From positions 124,001 to 188,000 of the forward strand of contig JADKAQ010000008.1 of the NCBI GenBank assembly GCA_016719105.1: a stretch of DNA of 64,000 bases, in the 5' to 3' direction. The notes under the pieces were generated by a model, which saw nothing but the letters and a program-made list of their open reading frames with translations, searched no databases and was not told where the DNA came from. Of the stretch, positions 1-9,095 are shown in pieces; the stretch's first letter is position 1, and each line of letters opens with the position of its first letter. A program made the position numbers and the translations under genes. Origin of the DNA: Gemmatimonadota bacterium. GTDB taxonomy: Bacteria; Gemmatimonadota; Gemmatimonadetes; Gemmatimonadales; Gemmatimonadaceae.

Positions 1-132
1 CCCGAATTTGTCGTTCATCCGTTCACCCATGGGTTGTGTTGATCACCAACGAGTCGAACCCCGCCTTCTATCCGCCTTCACCCGCCGCTACCCGTCATCA
101 CCCACGCCGCGCGTCCGCTGGCGGCGCCCGCC

Positions 133-1419
133 CTACCCCACGCGCCGCATCGCCAGGAAGGCGAGCGCCGCCACCGTCACCGACGTCAGGACCCCGGCGA
201 GCGCCGGCGTGAACCCGCCGAGCCCCTTGGGACCGACCGTCAGCTGCAGCGCCATCATCACCAGCATCCCCCCGGCAATTGCCGCCAGCGCCTCGGGGGC
301 GCGAAAGCGCTTCACGAACAGCCCGGCCAGGACCGGGACGAAGAGACAGACCCCCAGCACGCTGTAGAAGAACGACAGCGTCCCGATGATCGTCTGCGCC
401 ACCAGCGCCAGGCCGACCCCGAGCAGCCCACCCACGATCGCCGCCCCGCGCGCCACGCGCAGCACCTGCTGGTCGGTCGCCGCCGGACGCAGGAAGCGCC
501 GATAGAGGTCCTGCGACAGCGACGTCGCCAGCATGAACAGGATCGCGTCGGCGGTGCTCACCTCCGCCGAGAAGAGCGCCGCCAGCCCCAACGTCCCGAT
601 CGCCACCGGAACGTCGTACATCAGCAGCGTGGGGAGCGCGAGCTGTTCGCTCGACAGCCCGGGGTGCGTGGCCCGCGTGATGATCCCCATCACCGGCGGG
701 ACGGCGGCGAAGAGGAGGAGTGCGATGGCATTGGCCCCCACGCCGATCCGCACCGTGCGGTCATCCCGCGCCCCAAAGATCTTCTGCAAGAGTCCCGGTG
801 AGATCACGAAGGCCGGCCCGAGGAGCGCGAGGTACTGCCACCCCGACGCGCCGTTCTGCCACAGGCTCCAGTAGCCGCGCCCGGTCCCGGCGCCGCCGCC
901 GTCCCGGCGTTCACCGACTGCACCACCGCATCCCATCCACCGGCGCTGGCCAACGCCACCGGGAGCGCCACCGCGAACCCCACCAACAACACCGTGAGCT
1001 GCAGCAGGTTGACCCACGCGCTGGACAGGAGCCCGCCCGCGGTGAAGTAGGCCGTCATCACCACCCCGCCCAGGACGCAGCCCGCCCACTTGGGCAGTCC
1101 GGCCACCACCGTGAGCAGCGTCGACATGGCGATCAACTGTCCGGCGAGGATGGCCAGCGTCCCCACCCACAGGAGCGCCGCCACGAGCACGCGCACCGTG
1201 GTCGAGTAGCGCTGCTCGAGGTAGTCGCCCACCGTCTGCAAGCCGCGCTCCTCCGGCGCCGATGTTGGCCGCCAGCAACGTCGCGAACAGCAGTCCGGGC
1301 CCCAACGCACGCCCGGCCACGAAGAACCCTTCGGTACTGCTCACGCGACGCCCGATGTACCCCCCAAGCGCAATCATCAGCGCCGAGTAGCCCAGCAGGA
1401 GGAGGAGTTGGCTGTTCAC
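133..1419 (-). pseudogene. Sodium:solute symporter (SSS family), frameshifted and internally deleted
   Basis: The N-terminus from 1419 (MNSQLLLLLGYSALMIALGG, then SSTEGFFVAGRALGPG) and the C-terminal third are typical of SSS-family permeases, which import small solutes with Na+. The reading frame breaks twice. Near 1255 it jumps from AANIGAG straight to ERGLQTVGDYLEQRYS in another frame, skipping about 40 residues (roughly one transmembrane segment) expected in the family. Near 890 it returns to the first frame at YWSLWQNGASGW. The middle piece (about 895-1255) still reads as hydrophobic helices. Either the gene is decayed, or GC-rich sequence was mis-assembled; the clean flanking protein favours error at least at 890. 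It lies head-to-tail downstream of the P1 peptidase, 20 bp apart, so it could import products of peptide cleavage (inference). Confidence 0.7.
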
Positions 1420-1438
1420 GCCGGCGCGTCGCCGCTGC

Positions 1439-2581
1439 CTAACGCCGAGCGCCCAGGTCCCGCACCGACGGATAGCCGGCGATCCCCCGGGCCTCGCGCA
1501 CCGCGCGCACGATCGCCTCGGCCAGCACGTCGGCGGCCAGCGCCCCGATCGTCGTCACGTCGGCCGCCTCGGCACGTTCGCCCGTGGCCAGGGCGAAGAT
1601 CGTGTCACCATCGCCCATGGTGTGCGCGGGGGAGATGGCACGCGCCATCCCGTCCTGCGCCATCTGCGCGACCTTCTTGGCCTGCGCCTTGGTGAGCGTG
1701 GCGTTGGTCGCCACCACGCCGATGGTCGTGTTCTCGCCCGCGCGCACGCCGGGGCGCGTGGCCCCGGCACGAATCAGCGCGCGGGCATCGGCGAGTGCCG
1801 TGCCATCGGCCGTGCGAACGCCCGCGACCACCGTCCCCGTGGCCGGGTCGATGACGTCGCCCACCGCGTTCACGACGACGATCGCGGAGACGGTGAGCCC
1901 ATCCTTGAGAGTGATGGAGGCGGTGCCGAGTCCGCCCTTCATTGCCCGCCCGCCACCGAAGAGCTTCCCGACCGTGGCGCCGGCGCCGGCGCCGACGTTC
2001 CCCTCGGCGATCGCGCCGGGGGTCGCCGCGCTCGCCGCCCGATAGCCGCAGTCAGCGTTAGGCCGGACCTTGGCATCGCCGACGCCCAGGTCGAAGATCA
2101 CCGCCCCGGGGACGATGGGGACGCGCGCCACCCGCGTGTCGAAGCCGACGCCGTGCTCCTCGAGGTACTTCATGACGCCGCCAGCCGCATCGAGCCCGAA
2201 GGCGCTTCCGCCGGTCAGCAGGATCCCGTGCACCACCGGGACCATGTTCACCGGGTCGAGCAGGTCGGTTTCGCGCGTCCCCGGCGCCGAGCCGCGCACG
2301 TCGACGCCGCCGACGGCCCCCTTCTCCGCCAGGATCACGGTGCACCCGGTGGGGCGCTCGGGAAGGGTGTAGTGCCCAACCTTGAGCCCGGCGACCGCCG
2401 TCAGCCCGGCGACCGACGAAGGCCCGGCGACCGCCGCCGGTCGTGGCGTAACCGGCGGGGCACTGTTGGACTGCGCGCAAACCGCCTGGCTCACGGAGAG
2501 CGTCGCGGCCAGTGCGACGCGAAGCGCGCGCGTCGTCACCATCCGGTGCGTGAGTTGTGCCTGCGGCATTATTCTGCGCAT
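1439..2581 (-). CDS. P1 family peptidase (DmpA-type aminopeptidase/amidase, S58), secreted
   Basis: Self-processing Ntn-like hydrolase of the L-aminopeptidase D-Ala-esterase/amidase family; 380 residues if started at 2581. The GENTTIGVVATNA segment at about 283-295 matches the autocleavage and nucleophile site (Thr about 285/286). TGGSAFGLDAAGGV and the glycine-rich GNVGAGAGATVGK are also family hallmarks. The N-terminus holds a hydrophobic stretch ending VSQAVCAQ, a likely signal peptide. ATG codons at 2584, 2581, 2569 and 2542 compete; a GGAGGG lies directly before the first two, so I favour these, but 2542 gives the neatest signal peptide. A repeated AVAG/SSVAG low-complexity linker follows the signal. 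Diverges from the M20 gene across about 50 bp. The stop codon lies inside a CCTAACG heptamer. Confidence 0.85.
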   Translation of the reverse strand: MRRIMPQAQLTHRMVTTRALRVALAATLSVSQAVCAQSNSAPPVTPRPAAVAGPSSVAGLTAVAGLKVGHYTLPERPTGCTVILAEKGAVGGVDVRGSAPGTRETDLLDPVNMVPVVHGILLTGGSAFGLDAAGGVMKYLEEHGVGFDTRVARVPIVPGAVIFDLGVGDAKVRPNADCGYRAASAATPGAIAEGNVGAGAGATVGKLFGGGRAMKGGLGTASITLKDGLTVSAIVVVNAVGDVIDPATGTVVAGVRTADGTALADARALIRAGATRPGVRAGENTTIGVVATNATLTKAQAKKVAQMAQDGMARAISPAHTMGDGDTIFALATGERAEAADVTTIGALAADVLAEAIVRAVREARGIAGYPSVRDLGARR

Positions 2582-2630
2582 CATCCCTCCGGCGCACCCC
2601 TGGCCAGTCACTCCACGGCAATCGAGCGAG

Positions 2631-3911
2631 ATGGGCAAACCTACCGTGCGGGACTCGGTGCTGCGAGCCGTGGATGAGGCGCGCGACGAGATCGTCGCCC
2701 TCACGCAAGCACTCATTCGCGTCCCCACGGTCAATCCGCCGGGCGATGCGTACGAGCCATGCGCGCAGCTCCTCGGCGACACGCTGCGGCGCATGGGCTT
2801 TGCCATCGAGTACTACACCGCCACGCAGCGTCCGGAGCATTCCGAGGCGTATCCGCGCGTGAACGTGGTGGGGCGCAGGCGCGGGCGCCTCGATCGCCCC
2901 TGCGTACACCTCAACGGGCACATCGACGTCGTCCCGGTGGGTGAGGGGTGGACGCTCGACCCGTTTGCCGGCGTCGTGCGCGACGGGCGCATCTATGGGC
3001 GCGGCGCGTCGGACATGAAGGCGGGGATCGCCGCCGCCGTCTTTGCCGCTGAGTGCGTGCGTCGCGCGGGGGTCGAGCTGCTCGGCACGGTGGAAATCAG
3101 CGGGACGGTGGATGAGGAGAGCGGCGGGTGGGCCGGTGCCGCGCACCTGGCGCAGGTAGGGCGTCTCACGTCGGCGTCGATCGATCACGTGATCATCCCC
3201 GAACCACTGGAGTTCGACCGCATCTGCGTGGGGCATCGCGGCGTGTACTGGTTCGAGGTGACGGCGCACGGGCGCATCGCGCACGGCAGCATGCCCTTTC
3301 TCGGCGCCAACGCCATCGAGCACATGGGGGAATTGCTGCACGACATTCGCGGGCGGTTGCAGCCGGCGCTGGCCGCGCGCGTCACGGCGATGCCCGTGGT
3401 TCCGGCGGGAGCGCGCCACGCCACGCTCAACATCAACAGCATCACCGGTGGACAATCGGGGCACGACGTCCAATCGCCGTGCGTCGCCGATACCTGTCGC
3501 GCGATCTTCGACCGGCGCTTTCTCCCCGAGGAATCGTTCGATCGCGTGCAGGGGGAGATCGCCGACATGCTGGCCGAGTTGCAGCTGCGAGTCCCCGAGG
3601 CACGCTTCAGCATGCGCGACCTGATGGTGGTGCATCCCGTGCGCACCCCCGAAGGGTCGCCGCTGGTGGCGTCGCTGCAACGCGGGGTCGCCGACGTGGT
3701 GGGGCGCGAGGCAGCCATCGTGGCCTCGCCGGGGACGTACGACCACAAGCACGTGACGCGCATCGGCGGAATCGCGCATTGCGTCGCCTACGGCCCGGGG
3801 CGCCTGGAGCTCTCGCACCAGCCCGACGAGTGGTGCGACATCGAGGAGCTGGTGCGCGCCACCCAGGTCATCGCCCTCTCGCTCGTCGACCTGCTCGCAA
3901 CCGCGCGCTAG
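2631..3911 (+). CDS. M20 family metallopeptidase/deacylase (ArgE/DapE type)
   Basis: A 426-residue cytoplasmic di-zinc amidohydrolase. The metal-site motifs are in order: GHIDVVPVG (His97, Asp99), GRGASDMKAG (Asp128), DEESGG (Glu161-163) and PEP near 190. C-terminal histidines occur in TYDHKHVTRIGG and LELSHQP. The inserted dimerisation domain includes HGSMPFLGANAIE. The family removes acyl or amino-acid groups from amides (acetylornithine, succinyl-diaminopimelate, peptides); the exact substrate cannot be read from the sequence. ATG at 2631 follows a weak GAGCGAG. An in-frame extension upstream to 2382 runs antisense through the peptidase gene and has no signal or homology character, so I excluded it. 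Divergent from the P1 peptidase, so the two may be co-regulated. Confidence 0.88.
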   Translation: MGKPTVRDSVLRAVDEARDEIVALTQALIRVPTVNPPGDAYEPCAQLLGDTLRRMGFAIEYYTATQRPEHSEAYPRVNVVGRRRGRLDRPCVHLNGHIDVVPVGEGWTLDPFAGVVRDGRIYGRGASDMKAGIAAAVFAAECVRRAGVELLGTVEISGTVDEESGGWAGAAHLAQVGRLTSASIDHVIIPEPLEFDRICVGHRGVYWFEVTAHGRIAHGSMPFLGANAIEHMGELLHDIRGRLQPALAARVTAMPVVPAGARHATLNINSITGGQSGHDVQSPCVADTCRAIFDRRFLPEESFDRVQGEIADMLAELQLRVPEARFSMRDLMVVHPVRTPEGSPLVASLQRGVADVVGREAAIVASPGTYDHKHVTRIGGIAHCVAYGPGRLELSHQPDEWCDIEELVRATQVIALSLVDLLATAR

Positions 3912-4088
3912 GCGTACGCCCGCGCGGACCCGGCCCTCGCGCACGCCCGGCGCGAGTCCCCGCCGATCGACGCTGCGGAGGCGCGACGCTCGCTGCCGAT
4001 GGTTGGGGCGCGCCAATGAGATTTCCGGCGCCAAAGGGTCCGGTCGCCGTCAAGAGAGGCCGATACTCCCCAGAGAGTTCAACTCCTC

Positions 4089-4116
4089 GAGCGGGACGGG
4101 CGTACCCCGCCCGCTC
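4089..4116 (+). terminator. GC-rich hairpin between M20 gene and histidine kinase
   Basis: A 12-nt arm (GAGCGGGACGGG) pairs with CCCCGCCCGCTC across the tetraloop CGTA, with one mismatch. No U-tract follows. It could end the M20 transcript or act as an attenuator in the kinase leader, 64 bp before the kinase start. The rest of 3912-4179 shows nothing else I can name. Confidence 0.4.
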
Positions 4117-4179
4117 CGAATCCCACCGCTTCTCGCCGTGTGGCGACTTCTCCCTGACAGCCTGATCTCGCGTGTGCCG

Positions 4180-6573
4180 ATGCATGGTCGGCACCACCTG
4201 GATTTGGTGCTGGTCGCGTGGCTCATCGCCACGGTCGCGGCCATCGCGGCGCTCGCGGTGGTCGACCGGATACGCGCGACGCGGGCGACGCCGGCCCGCG
4301 CCTTCTGGCTGGCTGCGGGCGCCTGGTCGACCGGGACCGGTATCTGGGCGGCGCACTTCGTGGGCATGGTGTCGTGGCACCTCCCGATCCCGGTCGCGTT
4401 CTCGGCCCGCACCACGTTGCTGTCCGTCGTACCGGCCGTCGTGGCGAGCGGGATCGCGCTCGTCGTCCTGAGCGCGCCGCGTATGCGCCGGGGCGGGACG
4501 GCGCTGGGCAGCCTGCTCATGGCCAGCGGCATCTCGGCGACGCAGTTCACGGGGATGACGGCGATCCGCGCGAATGCCGACCTGTACTACGACCCCACGC
4601 TCTTCGCCGCGTCGCTCGCTGTCGCAACCGTCCTGGCCACGGCCGCGCTTTCCATGCGCCACGCCCTGCAGCGCGCATCGACACCGTCGCTCGGAATGCG
4701 CGTACTGCGCGCGGGAGTGCTGGGCTCCGCGGTGATCGCCATGCACTACACCGCGATGGCGTCGGTGCGCGTGTTCGAACGGGCGACGCCCTACTCGCCG
4801 ACCGGGGTACTCCCCGACTCGACACTCGCCGTACTCGTCTCGACGGCGGTCGCGTTCGTGGTCGGGACGACCGTCCTGGGAACGCTCGTCGATCGCCGAA
4901 TCGCGGGCATGTCGATGGAACTGGCGGCGCGCGAGGCGCGGTTCAAGGCGGTGCTCTACGCCATGGCCGATGGCGTTGTGACGTTCGACGAGGCGGGCAC
5001 GATCGAATCGGCGAACGTCGCGGCCGCGCAGATGTTCGGTGTCGAGGTCGACGCGTTGGTGGGACGCTCCGTCGCGTTGCTGATCCCGGACGCCTGCGAC
5101 GGACCGTTCGCCGGCCGCGACGGGCACGCAGGGCTTGCTTCTGCGTTTGGCGCACGGCGCGAGATGACGGCGCATCGCGCCTCCGGCGAGGCGTTCCCCA
5201 TCGAACTGGTCATCTCGGAAGTCGCGCTGGAGGAACGCACCATTTTCAGCGGCGTCATCCGCGACATCACCGCGCGAGTCGAGAGCGAGCAGCGCCTGCA
5301 CCAGCATGTGCGGGAGCTCGAAGAGGCGCGCAACGCGCTGCAGGCCCAGGCCGAACAACTCTCCGTCGCCCGCGACCGTGCCGAGCAGGGGGCGCGCGCC
5401 AAGAGCGAGTTCCTGGCGACGATGAGCCACGAGCTGCGCACGCCGATGAACGGCGTGTTGGGCATGGCCCAACTCCTCCTGCACACTCCGCTCAACGACG
5501 AGCAGGCCGCGCGCGTGCACATGCTGCGCAAGTCGGGCGAGGCGCTCCTCCGCATCATCAACGACGTCCTCGACTTCTCCAAGATCGAGGCCGGCAAGCT
5601 GTCGATCGAGTCGCACCCCTTCGACGTGCATGGCATCCTCGAGGAGGTGCGCGAGACCTTGAACTCGGCCGCCGACGTCGTCGGCCTGTCGCTGACGGTG
5701 CACGTCGAGGCGTCGTGCCCACGCCACGTGATGGGCGACGCGGGGCGCGTGCGCCAGGTCCTGTTCAACCTCGTGGGCAACGCCATCAAGTTCACCGACC
5801 GCGGACGCGTCTCGATCGTGGCGCGCGGCAGTGGAACGCAGCAGGACCCCACGGTGTGGATCGACGTGCAGGACACGGGGATCGGGATGTCGACGGAGAC
5901 CGTCGCCCGGCTCTTCGCCCCCTTCACCCAAGCCGATGGATCGGCGACGAGGCGGCACGGCGGCACCGGGCTCGGACTGGCGATTTCGCGACGACTCGCC
6001 GAGATGATGGGGGGGACGATCACCGTCGCCAGCACCCTCGGGGAGGGATCGTGTTTCACCCTCGCCCTCCCGCTCCCGGCCGCCTCCGCGCGCGAGAGGG
6101 GGAGCGGCGGCGCCACCTGGGGCGCCTTCGCCTCTGCCGGCGTCGACCGGCAGGAGACGACGGTCGCTGAGACGGACGGGCGCGGCATCCGCGTGCTGGT
6201 CGCCGAGGACAACATGGTCAACCAGATCGTGGCCGTGTCGCTGCTCGCGCACCTGGGGTGCACGGTCGACGTCGCCAGCGACGGGCGCGAGGCGGTGCAG
6301 CGCTGGAGTGATGGCGTGTACGACCTGATCTTCATGGACATCCAGATGCCGGAGATGGATGGCCTGGAAGCCACGCGGCACATCCGGGCCGCCGAGGATG
6401 CGACGCACCGTGTTCCGATCGTCGCCCTCACCGCCAATGCGATGCACGAGGATCGCGGCGTGTGCCTGGAAGCCGGCATGGACGAGCACATCGCCAAGCC
6501 GGTGACCGAGGAGGCGCTGCTCGGCGCCCTGGCCCTGGCCCGCCGCCCCTGTGCCGTCGGAGAACGTCGTTAG
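4180..6573 (+). CDS. MHYT-PAS hybrid sensor histidine kinase with receiver domain
   Basis: 797 residues. About 1-230 is a seven-helix MHYT sensor: the three repeats read GIWAAHFVGM, SATQFTGM and VIAMHYTAM, so the first two are degenerate and the third is canonical. MHYT domains are proposed to sense O2, CO or NO through a metal. A PAS domain follows (about 245-365), then a short coiled coil. The HisKA site is ATMSHELRTPMN with phospho-His417. The ATPase has NLVGNAIKF, DTGIGM and GGTGLGLAIS. The receiver has EDNMVNQ and the acceptor Asp720 in DIQMPEMDG, ending with KPVT. No HPt domain is visible, so phosphate must go to a protein elsewhere. ATG 4180 was chosen because the first membrane helix begins 10 residues later. 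The stop lies in CGTTAGG. Convergent with the HAD gene, 19 bp apart. Confidence 0.93.
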   Translation: MHGRHHLDLVLVAWLIATVAAIAALAVVDRIRATRATPARAFWLAAGAWSTGTGIWAAHFVGMVSWHLPIPVAFSARTTLLSVVPAVVASGIALVVLSAPRMRRGGTALGSLLMASGISATQFTGMTAIRANADLYYDPTLFAASLAVATVLATAALSMRHALQRASTPSLGMRVLRAGVLGSAVIAMHYTAMASVRVFERATPYSPTGVLPDSTLAVLVSTAVAFVVGTTVLGTLVDRRIAGMSMELAAREARFKAVLYAMADGVVTFDEAGTIESANVAAAQMFGVEVDALVGRSVALLIPDACDGPFAGRDGHAGLASAFGARREMTAHRASGEAFPIELVISEVALEERTIFSGVIRDITARVESEQRLHQHVRELEEARNALQAQAEQLSVARDRAEQGARAKSEFLATMSHELRTPMNGVLGMAQLLLHTPLNDEQAARVHMLRKSGEALLRIINDVLDFSKIEAGKLSIESHPFDVHGILEEVRETLNSAADVVGLSLTVHVEASCPRHVMGDAGRVRQVLFNLVGNAIKFTDRGRVSIVARGSGTQQDPTVWIDVQDTGIGMSTETVARLFAPFTQADGSATRRHGGTGLGLAISRRLAEMMGGTITVASTLGEGSCFTLALPLPAASARERGSGGATWGAFASAGVDRQETTVAETDGRGIRVLVAEDNMVNQIVAVSLLAHLGCTVDVASDGREAVQRWSDGVYDLIFMDIQMPEMDGLEATRHIRAAEDATHRVPIVALTANAMHEDRGVCLEAGMDEHIAKPVTEEALLGALALARRPCAVGERR

Positions 6574-6592
6574 GCCGTCGACCCCTCGCCCC

Positions 6593-7261
6593 TCACCCGA
6601 CGATGGTCCCCACGAGTGCGGGTAGCGCCTCGAGCGTCGCGATCTCCGCCCGCGCTGGCCCGACCCCGCCGGGGCGTACCAGCTGCAAGCGGTTGTGCCA
6701 GACGACCGGCATCCCCACCCCGCCCGCCCCTGGGATGTCGTAGGGCGACCCCGCAACGAAGAGTACGCGTTCCGGTGGCAGGGCCAGCTCGGCGAGCGCC
6801 AGCCGATACGGTCGCGGATCGGGTTTGTAGGCGCCGGCGCGCTCGGCCGCGACGACCACGTCGACCGGTATACCCAGCCGCGCGACGGCACGCGCCGCGA
6901 GCGCATTGGAGCAGTTGGTCACCACGCCCAGCGGTACGCGCCCGCGCAGCGACGCGAGGACGGCGGGCACTTCGGGCCATGGCGCGAGCGTGTCCCACGT
7001 GTCGAGCAGCGTATCGGCTACCGAGGCCGGAAGCCCGGCCGAACGCGCGGACTCGTGTACCAGCGCGTCGTACGGGGAGTAGTGTCCCGCAGCGTAGGTG
7101 ATCTCGAGGTAGCGCTGACGCCAGCGCCGCCCCTCCGCCGCACTGCCGGCCGCGTGGTTCCACAGCGTCCACGAGTCGAGCAGCGCGGTGAGCAGGTCGA
7201 AGAGAATCGCGTCGACGTGCAGGGCGTCGGGGGCGATGGGCGGGTGCGTTGACGCTGTCAT
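6593..7261 (-). CDS. HAD-superfamily hydrolase, haloacid dehalogenase type II-like
   Basis: 222 residues from ATG 7261; an in-frame GTG at 7282 is an alternative. HAD motif I is FDLLTALLDSW (nucleophile Asp22). The position two residues on is Leu, not the Asp of phosphatases, which fits dehalogenase-like members. Motif II is VTNCSN, motif III has Lys in YKPDPRPY, and motif IV is AGSPYDIPGAGGVGMP followed by VWHNR, all typical of the L-2-haloacid dehalogenase group. The helical cap lies between residues 25 and 100. The true substrate could be a haloacid or another small organic acid. The gene stands alone, convergent with the kinase. Confidence 0.8.
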   Translation of the reverse strand: MTASTHPPIAPDALHVDAILFDLLTALLDSWTLWNHAAGSAAEGRRWRQRYLEITYAAGHYSPYDALVHESARSAGLPASVADTLLDTWDTLAPWPEVPAVLASLRGRVPLGVVTNCSNALAARAVARLGIPVDVVVAAERAGAYKPDPRPYRLALAELALPPERVLFVAGSPYDIPGAGGVGMPVVWHNRLQLVRPGGVGPARAEIATLEALPALVGTIVG

Positions 7262-7348
7262 GGAGAGGCGAGAGGGGGGCACGCGACGTCGCGCACCGGT
7301 CCCCCTATGAAACGCTGGCGCGCAATCGAACGGAAGCCCGCCCGCGCT

Positions 7349-8830
7349 TCACGCCTCCCACTCGTGCACCGGCCGCCCGGTGAGCGACCGCGCGATGTAC
7401 CCCTCCATCATGCAGGCCAGCGCGTCACGCCGCTCCAGGTCGAGTAAGCAACGATCCAGCGCCGTGCGCTGCCATCGCGCCCCGGTCTGCCCGATCTCGA
7501 GGCGCCCGCGGATCACCGACATGAGGCTCCGGATCTCGTCGTCGTCCACGCCTAACGTCTCGAGCCCTCGCGCCGCATCGGGGAGGAAGCGCGACACCAT
7601 CGCGCGCGCGCTCACCGGCATGGGCGAGGGGGCCACCGCCGATGGCCAGAGGAGCCGGGCGTCGAGCCCCCGCTGCGCGGCGCGGTAGAAGTTCCACTCC
7701 GCATACTCGAACGGGAACGCGGGGAGCAGCTCCTCCACTTCGTCGCGCAGCGCGATGGTGAGCCCGACCAGAAACGCCGCGTTGGCCGCCATGTCGAGCG
7801 GGGTTGGCCCCGCCGGGAGTGCGCGCATCTCGATGCGCAGGTGCCCACCGTCGCCGGGATCGTAGATCGCCCGGTTCCAGCGCCATACCGTCCCCTGCTG
7901 GATTCGCAACTCTTCCAACCGCGGACAGCCGCCCGCGCGCGCGATCGCCACAGAATCCTCCTCGCCCACCAGCGGGAGGATCGGCGGGAAGACCGCGACC
8001 GACTCGGCGAAGAGCTCGTACGCGCCGCGCCGCACCCATCCGTGCCCGAAGCTCACACGCGCCGGCGGGCGCCACGCCTGCTCCACCAGGTCGCGCACGT
8101 CGAGCGCCTGCTTGAAGAGCGCCACGCGGGTCTCTTCCCACAGGCGGTGCCCGCAAAAGACCGGGGAGTTTCCGCTGATGGCGAGGGCGATCGGCGTCGC
8201 GATCTGCGCGGCGTTGTACGTCGCGGCGAAGTCACGCGGCGCAACCCGCAGGTGCACCTGGAACGAGGTGTTCGCCCCTTCGAGCGTGATGTCGTCGCCC
8301 GTCATCGCCAGCGGGTCGGCGCCGTCGATGCGAATGCTGAAGGGCGACAGGCGCGTACGCCGCAGGCCGTTGGAGAGCGCACGGTACCGCGGGAAGTCGG
8401 TCAGCGCCGTGCGGGCGACATCGTCCGGCGTCAGTGTCGGGAGGATCCCGATCGGGATCACGCGCGCGTCGAACCCCTCGGCGGTGCGATTGAGCGAACG
8501 CAGCGCCTCGACCAGCTCTCGTTCGATCGCCGAGAAGGGCCCCCCCCGCGCCGAAACCGGCGTGAGGTTGTACTCGAGGTTGAACTTGTCGAGCTCCAGC
8601 GCGAGGCGAGGGTCGACGTGCTGCCGCAGGATGTCGCGGTTGATCCCCTTGGCGCGCCCCGACGCATCAACGATGCACAGCTCGAGCTCGGCGCCGAGCG
8701 TGACATCGCCCTCGCCGAAGTCGGGGCGAGCGAGCACGACCGCGAGCGCCGCCAGGTTCTCGCGCAGTCTCGACTGGAAGTGCCCGTACTCCTCGTCCGT
8801 GAAATGTTCACGGTCAATCGCCTGCGCCAT
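7349..8830 (-). CDS. Glutamate-cysteine ligase-like (GCS2 superfamily) protein
   Basis: 493 residues, glutamine-synthetase-like fold. The conserved strand GAELELCIVD (about 46-55) supplies acidic Mg-ATP ligands. EGANTSFQVHLRV (about 205-217) and GGHLRIEMRALPAGPTPLD (about 330-350) match the substrate and ATP sites of GCS2-type carboxylate-amine ligases. It is longer than the 370-residue carboxylate-amine ligase at 11.5-12.6 kb and only distantly similar, so it is a paralogue rather than a copy. It may make gamma-glutamylcysteine, but no GshB-like partner adjoins it. Three kilobases from the amidoligase cluster, on the same strand. ATG 8830 is followed directly by family-like sequence (MAQAIDREHFTDEEYG). 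Confidence 0.8.
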   Translation of the reverse strand: MAQAIDREHFTDEEYGHFQSRLRENLAALAVVLARPDFGEGDVTLGAELELCIVDASGRAKGINRDILRQHVDPRLALELDKFNLEYNLTPVSARGGPFSAIERELVEALRSLNRTAEGFDARVIPIGILPTLTPDDVARTALTDFPRYRALSNGLRRTRLSPFSIRIDGADPLAMTGDDITLEGANTSFQVHLRVAPRDFAATYNAAQIATPIALAISGNSPVFCGHRLWEETRVALFKQALDVRDLVEQAWRPPARVSFGHGWVRRGAYELFAESVAVFPPILPLVGEEDSVAIARAGGCPRLEELRIQQGTVWRWNRAIYDPGDGGHLRIEMRALPAGPTPLDMAANAAFLVGLTIALRDEVEELLPAFPFEYAEWNFYRAAQRGLDARLLWPSAVAPSPMPVSARAMVSRFLPDAARGLETLGVDDDEIRSLMSVIRGRLEIGQTGARWQRTALDRCLLDLERRDALACMMEGYIARSLTGRPVHEWEA

Positions 8831-9012
8831 GCTCTACGCTTTGGCACTCCAGCCGTTGCAGACAGGTGCGAATCCCTGATCTGTCGACGGGGATTTCGCG
8901 CAACGCACCGTGCCACCCCCTGTCTTTAGGCGATAGGGCGGCGCGCTCGGTCCGTGGTCGTTTGGCCTGGACCCCGTCGAGCGACCCGTGGGGCGATCGA
9001 GTTCCACGCGCG

Positions 9013-9052
9013 GGTCCAGCGCAACGCGCGTCCAGGTCCAGCGCAACGCGCG
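9013..9052. repeat. Direct repeat, 18 bp twice at 22-bp spacing
   Basis: GGTCCAGCGCAACGCGCG occurs at 9013-9030 and again at 9035-9052, separated by TCCA. It sits in the 265-bp divergent gap between the GCS2 ligase and the GH16 glucanase. A direct repeat in a shared promoter region could be a regulator site, but no partner gene suggests one. Confidence 0.6.
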
Positions 9053-9095
9053 AACGCGTTGACGGCGCCACGACGGTGATCGAACTTGGTCGGCC

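Noticed and set aside
3868..6906. A 1012-codon open frame on the minus strand opposite the histidine kinase
   Set aside because: High G+C leaves antisense frames open. The translation is Arg/His-rich without domains, and the plus-strand kinase has complete motifs.
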